A stretch of DNA of 45,610 bases from assembly GCF_016786355.1 (NCBI RefSeq), contig NZ_JADWYX010000074.1, positions 1 through 45,610 of the forward strand. The letters run 5' to 3'. The notes under the pieces were generated by a model. The model did no database searches and had not been told where the DNA came from. It saw only the letters and a list, made by a program, of their open reading frames with translations. Made by a program: the position numbers and the translations under genes. How positions within the stretch are numbered: the first letter of the stretch is position 1; every line of letters starts with the position of its first letter. This document shows positions 25,115 to 32,502 of the stretch, piece by piece. Origin of the DNA: Frankia sp. AgB1.9 (GTDB lineage Bacteria; Actinomycetota; Actinomycetes; Frankiales; Frankiaceae).

Positions 25115-25290
25115 GGGCTGTGGTCTGGGGCTGGCGGTCTGGCTGAGGTGGCGGTCTGGCTGGGGTGGTGGTCTCGGGGTGGCGGTGTGGTCGGGGTCGG
25201 GGTCGCGGTCTGGCTCTGGCTGGGTTGGCGGCGTGGCAGGGGTGGCGGCGCGGCTGGGGTCGCGGTCTGGCTGGGGTGGGGCCAGATGCC
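25115..25290. repeat. G-rich, nearly A-free tract with degenerate tandem repeats
   Basis: The plus strand is almost only G, T and C with very few A. The 11-mer GCGGTCTGGCT recurs exactly at 25134, 25151, 25205 and 25262, inside a looser GGTGGCGGTCTGGCTGGG unit. Many GGGG runs give G-quadruplex potential. It lies between the MFS start and the SOS-box promoter of the DUF222 gene. Apparent frames through it are simple Pro/Arg or Gly/Val sequence and not genes. Confidence 0.7.
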
Positions 25291-25397
25291 TGCTCCGCGT
25301 TCCGTCGCACGGATGATCTCCGCGTTCCGCGGTGCTCGGCGGATCGGTGGTGATCCGCGGGCTTGTCCAGCAAGCCAACTGATGGACAACTGGACGC

Positions 25398-25441
25398 TGG
25401 CGAACAGCCGTTCGATCGCCTAAAATACGAACATACGTTCG
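25398..25441 (+). promoter_or_regulatory. Promoter with two tandem LexA-type SOS boxes
   Basis: Two perfect copies of the actinobacterial LexA motif CGAAC-N4-GTTCG occur 27 bp apart: 25401-25414 (spacer AGCC) and 25428-25441 (spacer ATAC). A good -10 element TAAAAT sits between them (25421-25426), with a weak -35 TGGCGA (25398-25403) at 17-bp spacing. LexA on either box would block the promoter; release would follow DNA damage. The DUF222 start GTG 25534 is 92 bases downstream. Confidence 0.85.
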
Positions 25442-25533
25442 AACTCCAGGCGGTCTCCCCGATCGTGGCGCAGGGCATCTCCCTGGCCACGACGCGGGCG
25501 TGCCGTGGTGAGCTGGCGCAGAGGGGTGGCAAG

Positions 25534-26220
25534 GTGACCGACGTCCCCGACGACCGCGCAGGCGTGTCCGAGCCAGGGATACCGAGGGAGTCCGGCGACG
25601 CCTCCGCTCGGCCCGACCGACCCGGGGCCGCGACGTCGGACGGCGACCAGGCCCGACCGAATGAGGAGGCTTCGTCCGAGGGGCGTCTGCCCGGACTCGA
25701 CGGCGCCGAACTGGCCGAGTCGGCGCTGGCGGCCGGGGGCGGTGACGACCCGACCTATCCTGGCTGGGCGCCGCCGAACCCGCGGCTGCCGACCGAACCA
25801 GAACGACTTTCCGACATAGACCTGGCGACCGCCGTGATCGAGGGCCGAACGACGGTCGACGCCACGACCGCCCGTTGGATCCTGCTGCTCGGCGAGTTCG
25901 ACCGCCGCTCGCTCTGGCTCGCCGACGGGGCCGTCTCGCCCACCGCCTGGCTACGCCGCGAGTGCCGGATCAACGCGCCCACCTCGACGAACCTGATCAC
26001 CGTCGCCCGCGCCCTGCGAGACCTGCCGGCCACCCGCGCGGCCTTCACCACCGGCACCATCAGCTTCGACCACGTCCGCGCGATCGCCCCGGCCCTCGGC
26101 GACGGCCGCCTGGACCTCGCCCGCCGCGCCGACCCGATCTTCGCCCGCGCCGCGGCCTGGATGACCCCCCGCCAGGTAGCCCGCGTGGTCAGCACCTGGA
26201 CCGACATCGCCGACGCCTAA
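25534..26220 (+). CDS. DUF222 (13E12-repeat family) protein, truncated, without HNH nuclease domain
   Basis: 228 residues. After a hydrophilic 100-residue head comes LSDIDLATAVIEGRTTVDATTARWILLLGEFDRRSLWLADG and then a stretch ending FTTGTISFDHVRAIAPAL, read here as separate family landmarks: EFDRRSLWLADG, SPTAWLRRECRI, FTTGTISFDHV. These are the DUF222 domain of the 13E12 repeat family, whose full members run to 400-500 residues and end in an HNH endonuclease. Here the frame stops just after ARVVSTWTDIADA, and no HNH motif occurs in any frame downstream. It is either a shortened functional form or a decayed copy. GTG 25534 has GAGGGG upstream and lies after the SOS boxes; a TTG at 25363 would start upstream of them. 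Mycobacterial relatives are known LexA targets. Confidence 0.75.
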   Translation: MTDVPDDRAGVSEPGIPRESGDASARPDRPGAATSDGDQARPNEEASSEGRLPGLDGAELAESALAAGGGDDPTYPGWAPPNPRLPTEPERLSDIDLATAVIEGRTTVDATTARWILLLGEFDRRSLWLADGAVSPTAWLRRECRINAPTSTNLITVARALRDLPATRAAFTTGTISFDHVRAIAPALGDGRLDLARRADPIFARAAAWMTPRQVARVVSTWTDIADA

Positions 26221-26434
26221 GGCAGCCGGCCGGAACCGGCGCCTGCGCGCCTTCGGCCGGCTTGCCTGCTGTGACATTTGTTCGCTGCGTCCGGGGACGC
26301 CCCTACGGCCCCGATCCTCGCTTCGCTCCGGTCGGGACCTCCGGGGCGTGTCCTCCGCAGCGAACGGGCTTCGCTCCGTCCGTAGGGCCAGTCAGGCCAC
26401 TTCGCTTCGCTTGTGGCCTGCTGGCCCTACGGAC
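26221..26434. repeat. Cluster of three large hairpins after the DUF222 gene
   Basis: Directly after the stop codon are: 26221-26266 (GGCAGCCGGCCGGAA with TTCGGCCGGCTTGCC, about 14 pairs), 26280-26365 (GTTCGCTGCG with CGCAGCGAAC, continuing as GGACGCCCC with GGGGC-GT-GTCC and an apical CCCGA/TCGGG), and 26378-26434 (22 bp with one bulged T, loop TTCGCTTCGCTT). Together this is much more than a simple terminator. The first hairpin shares the 12-mer TTCGGCCGGCTT with both copies of the element downstream of lsr2. Confidence 0.75.
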
Positions 26435-26805
26435 TACGCGAAGCGCCTCGATCCGGCGTCGAGCCCCCTCCGCCTACCTGGTTCGGGGCTGAGGCGGATG
26501 CGCTTGTCCGGGGTCGGTGTCTCGGGTCGCGCACCGCCGGCGTTGTGCCCCAAGTCGGATCCGGCAGCTCGTTGTGGCGCGGGCTGATCGCTGTTTCGGC
26601 CCTCTCATGGTCGTTCCAAGGCGCAGAACACGACCACCCCAGGGCCAAACCAGCGATCAAGCCGCCGCGAATCGGCTGCGGGATGCGCAACGCGACCAGA
26701 GATGGCCTCGAACAAGCACCCACCTGTACGTCGGCATCGCCCCAGGTCACATCGGCGAGAGCGCGCCCGGCCGGGGCGGGGCGGGCCGCGCCAACCGAAC
26801 AAGTG
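26435..26805. other. Unassigned stretch before accD
   Basis: 371 bases at the 3' side of the minus-strand accD gene. No gene with codon bias on either strand and no clear hairpin of the size seen just upstream. Confidence 0.4.
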
Positions 26806-28209
26806 TTACAGCGGGATGTTGCCGTGGACGTTCTTGTCGGGCCGGCCGGCGGCGAGGGCCTCGGCGATGGCGGCGGCCACCACGGTGCGGGTGTCACCCG
26901 GCTCGACGACCGCGTCGACCACACCGAGCTCGACGGCCTTGTCGACGCCGCCGACGGTGACGGCGTGCTCCTCGGCCAGCTCCTTGATCTTGTCGGGCTG
27001 GCGCTGCTCGGGGACCGCGGCGATCGTGCGCCGGTGGATGATCTTCACGGCCGCCTCATGGCCCATGACGGCGACCTCGGCGGTCGGCCAGGCGTAGACG
27101 GCCGTGGCGCCCAGGGACGCCGAGTTCATCGCGATGTAGGCGCCGCCGTAGGCCTTGCGGGTCATCACCGTCACCCGCGGCACGGTCGCCTCGGCGAAGG
27201 CGTAGAGCAGCTTGGCCCCGCGGCGGACGACGCCCTCCCACTCCTGGCCGACGCCGGGCAGGTACCCGGGCGTGTCGACGAGGACGACCAGCGGCACCCC
27301 GAAGGAGTCGCACAGCCGCACGAAGCGCGCCGCCTTCTCCGCCGACAGCGAGTCCAGGCAGCCACCGCGGCGCAACGGGTTGTTCGCGATGACGCCGACC
27401 GTCCGGCCGCCGAGACGGCCCAGCGCGGTCACGATGTTGCGGGCCCACCGGGGGTGGATCTCGACGAAGCCGTCGTCGACCAGGCCGCCGACCAGCGGGC
27501 GCACGTCGTAGGCGCGCCGGGGCGACTCGGGCAGGAACTGGGCGAGCTCGCGTGGCTCGACCTCGCCGATGTCACCCTGGTCGGCCAGCAGACCGACGAC
27601 GTGGCGCGTCGTCTCGAACGCCTGGTCGTCGGAGTCGCAGGTCATGTGGACGACGCCACTCTTGGTGGAGTGGACGCCCGGGCCGCCGAGGCTGTCGAAC
27701 GTGCAGTCCTCACCGGTCACCGAGCGGACGACGTCCGGACCGGTGACGAAGACTTTTCCGTCCGGGCCCATGATGACCAGGTCGGTCAGCGCCGGGCCGT
27801 AGGCGGCGCCACCGGCGGCCGCGCCCAGCACCAGCGAGATCTGGGGGATGCGGCCCGACGCCCGCACGATCGCCGAGAAGACGCGTCCCATGCCGTCGAG
27901 CGACGAGACACCCTCCTGCAGCCGCGCGCCGCCCGAGTGCCAGATGCCGACCACCGGGACGCCCATCCGGGCCGCCGACTCGATGGCGTGCACGATGCGC
28001 GCACAGCCGTCGCGGCCCATCGCCCCACCCTGCACGGTCCCGTCGCTGGCGAACGCGACCACCTCGTTGCCGTCGACCAGTCCCTGCCCGGCGACGACAC
28101 CCGAACTGTCGGGCGCGGCGAACAGGTTGACGCTGTCGGCATCGAAGAAGCGGTTCAGCCGGGCGACGGGGGAGCGAGGGTCGACGAGTTCCAACGTGGA
28201 CAGACTCAC
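26806..28209 (-). CDS. accD6: Acyl-CoA carboxylase beta (carboxyltransferase) subunit, AccD6-like
   Basis: Moves the carboxyl group from carboxybiotin to an acyl-CoA, giving malonyl-CoA or a homologue. 467 residues with both crotonase-like halves. Oxyanion motifs are HSGGARLQEG with LGAAAGGAAYGPAL in the N half, and TPGYLPGVGQEWEGVVRRGAK-type sequence (VDTPGYLPGVGQEWEG) with RKAYGGAYIAMNS in the C half. At the residue known to set acyl-CoA choice (Asp422 in Streptomyces PccB, GGAYDVM) this protein has Ile (GGAYIAM), which favours acetyl-CoA. Its place after the fab genes matches mycobacterial accD6. GTG 28209 is preceded by AAGGAGAT. Biotin and epsilon subunits are not in the window. The symbol is by context and similarity. 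Confidence 0.88.
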   Translation of the reverse strand: MSLSTLELVDPRSPVARLNRFFDADSVNLFAAPDSSGVVAGQGLVDGNEVVAFASDGTVQGGAMGRDGCARIVHAIESAARMGVPVVGIWHSGGARLQEGVSSLDGMGRVFSAIVRASGRIPQISLVLGAAAGGAAYGPALTDLVIMGPDGKVFVTGPDVVRSVTGEDCTFDSLGGPGVHSTKSGVVHMTCDSDDQAFETTRHVVGLLADQGDIGEVEPRELAQFLPESPRRAYDVRPLVGGLVDDGFVEIHPRWARNIVTALGRLGGRTVGVIANNPLRRGGCLDSLSAEKAARFVRLCDSFGVPLVVLVDTPGYLPGVGQEWEGVVRRGAKLLYAFAEATVPRVTVMTRKAYGGAYIAMNSASLGATAVYAWPTAEVAVMGHEAAVKIIHRRTIAAVPEQRQPDKIKELAEEHAVTVGGVDKAVELGVVDAVVEPGDTRTVVAAAIAEALAAGRPDKNVHGNIPL

Positions 28210-28494
28210 CGGTAATCTCCTTGCCTGAACGGCGAACAGTCTGCTCCTGCACCCAGCCGCGGCAGCGGTGGGTGTGTTGCACATCCGTGTTACGCGGGGC
28301 GAGTCGCGACTACGAGGGGCGATACGCAGTTCCTCAGCCAGTGCGCCCTCTCCGGATCCGCTCACGCGGGTCGCGGGGACGTACGGCGCCTCGCTGAGGC
28401 CCGGCCCGTCGGCCGTGGCGGGTGGCACGGGTTCTCCGGTTGGCCCGCTCGGCCATCGGCGCCGTCGTTGGCGCCACCAACATCACGAGAGCTA

Positions 28495-28526
28495 CTGGGT
28501 GTCCGGGTCCGGACCCGGACACCCAG
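28495..28526. repeat. Perfect 32-bp palindrome between fabF and accD
   Basis: CTGGGTGTCCGGGTCC is followed with no spacer by its exact reverse complement. It lies in the 403-bp gene-free region 28210-28612. With zero loop it would form a hairpin only by opening the centre, so it could be a dimeric-protein operator as well as an RNA stem. A second hairpin abuts it at 28526-28565. Confidence 0.85.
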
Positions 28527-28565
28527 CGCGTTCCCATGTCTCCGGGGACGGGCCCCGGAACGCGC
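28526..28565 (-). terminator. Stem-loop downstream of fabF
   Basis: GCGCGTT (28526-28532) pairs with AACGCGC (28559-28565), and inside it CCGGGG with CCCCGG around ACGGG. It sits about 48 bases past the fabF stop on the minus strand and, with the adjoining palindrome, probably ends or attenuates the fab transcript before accD. No U-run. Confidence 0.6.
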
Positions 28566-28612
28566 ACCCGCTCGCCGGCATTCTCGCCCGGCGGGCGGGG
28601 TTCTCGCCGCCG

Positions 28613-29842
28613 CTAGGCGGGCGTGAACGCGAGGCAGACGTCGTGTCCGCCGAACCCGAAGGAGTTCGACAGGGCGGCGCCTGACTTGATCTTCCGGTTG
28701 TCGATCCGCACCACGTCGAGCTCGACCTCGTCATCGAGAGCGTCGAGGTTGCGGGTCGCCGGGACGATGCGCTGCTGCATCGTCATGACCGTCACCACGG
28801 CCTCGACGGCGCCAGCCGCTCCGAGCAGGTGCCCGGTCATCGACTTGGTAGCCGTCACCGCCGTCGAGCCGGCCGCTGCTCCGAGTGCAAGGTACAGCGC
28901 CTTCGCTTCGGCAAGGTCACCGACTGGTGTCGACGTCGCGTGCGCGTTGACGTGAGCGACATCACCGGCCACGAGCTCGCCGGTCTCCAGTGCCTCGGTG
29001 ACCGCCCGGGCCGCGCCGGCACCGGTCGGCTCCGGAGCAGCCACGTGGTAGGCGTCGGCGCTGATCCCGGCACCGGCCAGGTAGCCGTAGATCCGGGCGC
29101 CGCGGGCCTTCGCGTGCTCCTCGGCCTCCAGCACCAGGATTCCGGCGCCCTCGCCCAGCACGAACCCGTCACGGCCCTTGTCGAACGGCCGGGACGCGGC
29201 CGCCGGGTCGTCGGACCGCCGCGACAGCGCCTGCATCTGCGAGAACCCGGCGATCGGCAGCGGATGAATCGCCGCCTCCGTACCGCCCGCGATGATGACG
29301 TCGGCGCGGCCGAACTTGATCAGGTCGTACGCGAGCGCGATCGCCTCGGTGCCCGACGCGCAGGCACTGACCGGGGCACGCACCCCGCCCTTCGCGCCGA
29401 AGGCCAGGCCCACGGTCGCGGCCGGCCCGTTCGGCATCAGCATCGGGACGACGTGCGGGGTGACCTTGCGGAAACCCTGCTCGCGCAGCACATCGTGCTG
29501 GGAGAGCAGCGTCAGCACGCCGCCGATGCCGGAGCCGACACAGACCTGTAGGCGCAGCGGGTCGATCTCAGGCGAGCCGGCGTCGGCCCACGCCTCCCGG
29601 GACGCGACCAGAGCCATCTGCTGGGTCCGGTCGAGCTTGCGGGCCTCGACGCGGCCGAGCGGAAGCTCGGCCGCCAGCGGGGCGGCGATGTGGACCGGCA
29701 CCGTCTCGATCCAGTCCTCGGTGAGAGCGCGAACGCCGGACCGGCCGGCGAGCAGGCCCTCCCACGTGGACGCCACATCGCCCCCGAGCGGAGTGGTCGC
29801 CCCGAGGCCGGTGACGACAACCCGCCTAGGGGACCGGGTCAC
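28613..29842 (-). CDS. fabF: Beta-ketoacyl-ACP synthase II
   Basis: Elongating condensing enzyme of type II fatty-acid synthesis: joins acyl chains with malonyl-ACP. 409 residues. The catalytic triad is visible: Cys in VSACASGTEAI, His in VNAHATSTPVGD and His in KSMTGHLLGAAG. The N-terminus RRVVVTGLGATTPLG and C-terminal SNSFGFGGHDVCLAF are typical. ATG 29842 overlaps the acpP stop by four bases (ATGA), so the two are translationally coupled. Only one FabF/KasA-type gene is present here, unlike the kasA-kasB pair of mycobacteria. Confidence 0.97.
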   Translation of the reverse strand: MTRSPRRVVVTGLGATTPLGGDVASTWEGLLAGRSGVRALTEDWIETVPVHIAAPLAAELPLGRVEARKLDRTQQMALVASREAWADAGSPEIDPLRLQVCVGSGIGGVLTLLSQHDVLREQGFRKVTPHVVPMLMPNGPAATVGLAFGAKGGVRAPVSACASGTEAIALAYDLIKFGRADVIIAGGTEAAIHPLPIAGFSQMQALSRRSDDPAAASRPFDKGRDGFVLGEGAGILVLEAEEHAKARGARIYGYLAGAGISADAYHVAAPEPTGAGAARAVTEALETGELVAGDVAHVNAHATSTPVGDLAEAKALYLALGAAAGSTAVTATKSMTGHLLGAAGAVEAVVTVMTMQQRIVPATRNLDALDDEVELDVVRIDNRKIKSGAALSNSFGFGGHDVCLAFTPA

Positions 29843-30087
29843 GCCGCGATACCAGCCTTCTGGATGTACGAGACCGCGTCACCGACGGTCTTCAGGGTCT
29901 TCACGTCGTCGTCCGGGATCTTGACGCCGAACTTCTCCTCGGCCGCGACCACGACCTCGACCATCGACAGCGAGTCGACGTCCAGGTCGTCAATGAAGGT
30001 CTTCTCGGGGGTGACGTCGGAGGGCTCGACGCCGGCCACCTCCTCGAGGATCTCGGCGAGACCGGCGAGGACATCAGTCTGGGACAT
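29839..30087 (-). CDS. acpP: Acyl carrier protein
   Basis: 82 residues, acidic, four-helix ACP. The phosphopantetheine attachment Ser is in DVDSLSMVE (residue about 39), followed by VVVAAEEKFGVKIPDDD. It carries the growing acyl chain for FabD, FabH and FabF, which flank it. The four-base stop/start overlap with fabF indicates one operon. A 171-base gap separates it from fabH and contains a small hairpin (30222-30246: GGGT, GGCTCC, loop GGC, GGAGCC, ACCC), which may tune expression within the operon. Confidence 0.98.
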   Translation of the reverse strand: MSQTDVLAGLAEILEEVAGVEPSDVTPEKTFIDDLDVDSLSMVEVVVAAEEKFGVKIPDDDVKTLKTVGDAVSYIQKAGIAA

Positions 30088-30258
30088 CGGGGACCTTTCT
30101 TGATCGGGCAGGAGATTCAGGTGCGGTTCTTGTAGCTGCCACCCGCGGGCGGGGGCCCTGCGCCGGTTCGGACCCGGCAGATGGAGGGTTCCAGGGGACC
30201 CGCCCCCCGAGTGGATGCCGTGGGTGGGGCTCCGGCGGAGCCACCCGTGACGCCCGGC

Positions 30259-31200
30259 CTAGGGGCAGCGGATGACCTGGCCACAGTAGGTCAAGCCGGC
30301 ACCGAAGCCGAACAGGAGGACCGGGTCGCCGCGCCGCAGTTCCCCGGCGTCGAGCAGCCGGGCCAGGCCCAGCGGGATGCTGGCCGCCGAGGTGTTGCCC
30401 GCGTCGACCACGTCGCGGGCGATGACGGCGTTCGTGGCGCCGAGGCCGTTCACGAGCGCCTCGATGATCCTCAGGTTGGCCTGGTGCGGGACGACGCCGG
30501 CGAGCTCGTCGGGGGTGACCCCGGCTCGCTCACAGATCTTCTTCAGCGCCGGCACCAGGGTGATCGCCCAGCGGAAGACCGCCTGGCCCTCCATCCGGAA
30601 CAGGTTGTCGCCGTAACCGGGCACCCTGATGACGTCCGGCCGGGAGCCGTCGTGGCCCCAGACCGCCGGGCCGATCTCGTCGACGTCACTCGGGCCGACC
30701 ACCGCGGCGCCGGCGCCGTCCGCGAGCAGGATGCAGGTCGTCCGGTCCTCCCAGTCGACGTAGTCCGACAGCCGCTCCGTCGCCACGACGAGCACGTGGC
30801 GGGCCGAACCGGCGCGGACCGTGTCGGCCGCCTGGGACAGCGAGTAGCAGAACCCGGCGCAGCCCGCGTTGATGTCCAGCGCGCCGGCCGAGAGGGCACC
30901 GATCCGATGCGCGATCTGCGGGCTGGCGCCCGGGATCTGCGACGGGCTGGTGCAGCTCGCCGCGATCACCAGGTCGATGTCGGCGCCGGTGAGGCCGGCG
31001 GCGGCGAGCGCCTTCTCGGCGGCGGCGGCGCCCATCATCACGGTGGTCTCGTCGGCGTCGGCGATCCGCCGGGTGGCGATGCCGGTCCGGGTGCGAATCC
31101 ATTCGTCGGACGTCTCGACTCGTTGGGCGAGATCGTCGTTGGTGACGACGCGGACCGGTCGGTAGGTACCGAATCCGAGCACGCGTGCTCCGGTGGTCAT
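30259..31200 (-). CDS. fabH: Beta-ketoacyl-ACP synthase III
   Basis: Initiating condensing enzyme: joins an acyl-CoA primer with malonyl-ACP. 313 residues. Catalytic Cys is in DINAGCAGFCYSL, His in GVVPHQANLRII and Asn in DAGNTSAASIPLGL. The N-terminus RVLGFGTYRP with TSDEWIRTRTGI is typical. ATG 31200 overlaps the fabD stop by one base, so translation is coupled; earlier in-frame codons lie inside fabD. In actinobacteria FabH often accepts branched primers, but specificity cannot be read here. Confidence 0.97.
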   Translation of the reverse strand: MTTGARVLGFGTYRPVRVVTNDDLAQRVETSDEWIRTRTGIATRRIADADETTVMMGAAAAEKALAAAGLTGADIDLVIAASCTSPSQIPGASPQIAHRIGALSAGALDINAGCAGFCYSLSQAADTVRAGSARHVLVVATERLSDYVDWEDRTTCILLADGAGAAVVGPSDVDEIGPAVWGHDGSRPDVIRVPGYGDNLFRMEGQAVFRWAITLVPALKKICERAGVTPDELAGVVPHQANLRIIEALVNGLGATNAVIARDVVDAGNTSAASIPLGLARLLDAGELRRGDPVLLFGFGAGLTYCGQVIRCP

Positions 31201-32198
31201 CAAGCCTCCCCGGCGTGGGCGGTGGCAGGAACCAGCTCCCTGGCGGGAGCGGGGATCACGACCGAGGGCTGCTCGGCGCCGACGTGCTCGGCGAGGAGCT
31301 CGCGAGCGGCGGCCAGGTCGTCGGGGCTCTTCACCGCGAGGATCCGGACGCCGGGAAGTTCTCTGCGGGCGATGCCGGCCAGCGTGCCCGCCGGCGGCAG
31401 CTCGATGACGGCCTTGACGCCCAGCTCGCGCAGCGTCGCCATGCACAGGTCCCAGCGGACCGGGTTGGCGACCTGGCTGACCAGCCGGGCCACGACCTCG
31501 GCCCCGTCGGTGACGACGGCGCCGTCCGCGTTCGACACCTGGCCGAGGCGCGGGGCGCCGGGTACGACGCCGGGCGCGACCGCGGCGAGCGTGTCGCGGG
31601 CCGAAGCCATGAAGTGGGTGTGGAACGCGCCCGCGACCGTGAGCGGCCGGACGCGGGCTCCGGCCGGCGGCTCGTCGGCGAGCCGTGCGAGCGCCGCCAG
31701 GTCACCGGCGGCGACGATCTGGCCGGCGCCGTTGCGGTTCGCGGGCGTCAGGCCGAGGCCTTCCAGGTGCGCGACGACCGCGTCCGGGTCGCCGCCGAGC
31801 AGCGCGGACATGCCGGTCGGCGTCACGGCGGCGGCCGCGGCCATCGCCCGGCCGCGCAGCGCCACGAGGACCAGCGCGGTCTCCGGCGTGAGTGCGCCGG
31901 TGAGCGCCGCTGCGGTGATCTCACCGACGCTGTGGCCGGCCACCCGCAGATCCGTCCCCGCGAGTCCGGGCAGGCCGAGCTGTTCGGCGGCGAGGAGGCC
32001 GGACGCCACGATGAGCGGCTGCGCCACCGCGGTGTCCTTGATTGTCTCCGCCGTCGCCTCAGTGCCGAGCTCGACGAGGTCCAGGCCGGTCGCCGCCGAG
32101 AACCAGCGCAGCCGCTCCGTGACGCCGGGGAGGCCGAGCCACGGATGCAGCATGCCTGGGGTCTGGGCGCCCTGGCCTGGCGCGAGGATGGCGAGCAC
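31200..32198 (-). CDS. fabD: Malonyl-CoA:ACP transacylase
   Basis: Loads malonyl groups onto ACP. 332 residues. LAPGQGAQTPGM opens the protein; the nucleophile Ser is in AGHSVGEITAAAL, the conserved Arg in VALRGRAM, and the catalytic His in AGAFHTHFMASA. GTG 32198 is the only reasonable start; the nearest purine-rich SD-like sequence is weak (GAAGGG about 14 bases away). First gene of the fabD-fabH-acpP-fabF operon, downstream of fasR on the same strand with a 304-base gap that should contain its promoter. Confidence 0.96.
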   Translation of the reverse strand: MLAILAPGQGAQTPGMLHPWLGLPGVTERLRWFSAATGLDLVELGTEATAETIKDTAVAQPLIVASGLLAAEQLGLPGLAGTDLRVAGHSVGEITAAALTGALTPETALVLVALRGRAMAAAAAVTPTGMSALLGGDPDAVVAHLEGLGLTPANRNGAGQIVAAGDLAALARLADEPPAGARVRPLTVAGAFHTHFMASARDTLAAVAPGVVPGAPRLGQVSNADGAVVTDGAEVVARLVSQVANPVRWDLCMATLRELGVKAVIELPPAGTLAGIARRELPGVRILAVKSPDDLAAARELLAEHVGAEQPSVVIPAPARELVPATAHAGEA

Positions 32199-32502
32199 CT
32201 ATTTACCTAACCCTTCGCGGTGGTGGTCTGTCGCTGGCGGCCACTCACCGATGTGCCGACGGCTCGTTGTAGCAGACCTACAAAACGCGGAGCCCGGGTG
32301 CGTACGTTAGTCGTGTCGCTGGACTACGGCCGACAAGCGTGTGACAGGGCTGTTAAGTCGGTCGATGTGACCGGTGTCGCACCGGTAACCTGCGGTCAGC
32401 TGACCATGCTCGCATTCTCGCAGCTGTAGGTCACGCACGAGGCGCGTGCCGTGTTCTCGTGCCGACCTCGACAGTCGGTGGTCGGCGATCTACAACCGTC
32501 GT
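32199..32502 (-). promoter_or_regulatory. fasR-fabD intergenic control region with two inverted repeats
   Basis: Two clean inverted repeats lie upstream of fabD: TTGTAG-CAGAC-CTACAA (32267-32283, about 70 bases before the fabD start) and ACCGGTG-TCG-CACCGGT (32370-32386). The TGTAGGTC half of the first recurs at 32426-32433 on the plus strand and, less fully, as TCTACAA at 32490-32496. In Streptomyces, FasR activates the fabDHPF promoter; whether these repeats are its sites is inference. The region is locally less GC-rich. Confidence 0.5.

Noticed and set aside
25363..25533. Upstream TTG start for the DUF222 protein
   Set aside because: It would place the start before the SOS boxes and the -10 element, with the promoter inside the coding region; GTG 25534 has a good SD.
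26221..26434. Complete insertion sequence
   Set aside because: No transposase gene and no long terminal inverted repeats bounding a coding region.
26413..28215. 600-codon plus-strand open frame opposite accD
   Set aside because: It has no family features, and the opposite strand encodes a complete carboxyltransferase with motifs and SD.
30181..32310. 709-codon plus-strand open frame opposite fabH and fabD
   Set aside because: The minus strand carries catalytic residues of both enzymes with coupled starts; the plus frame is a GC-rich shadow.
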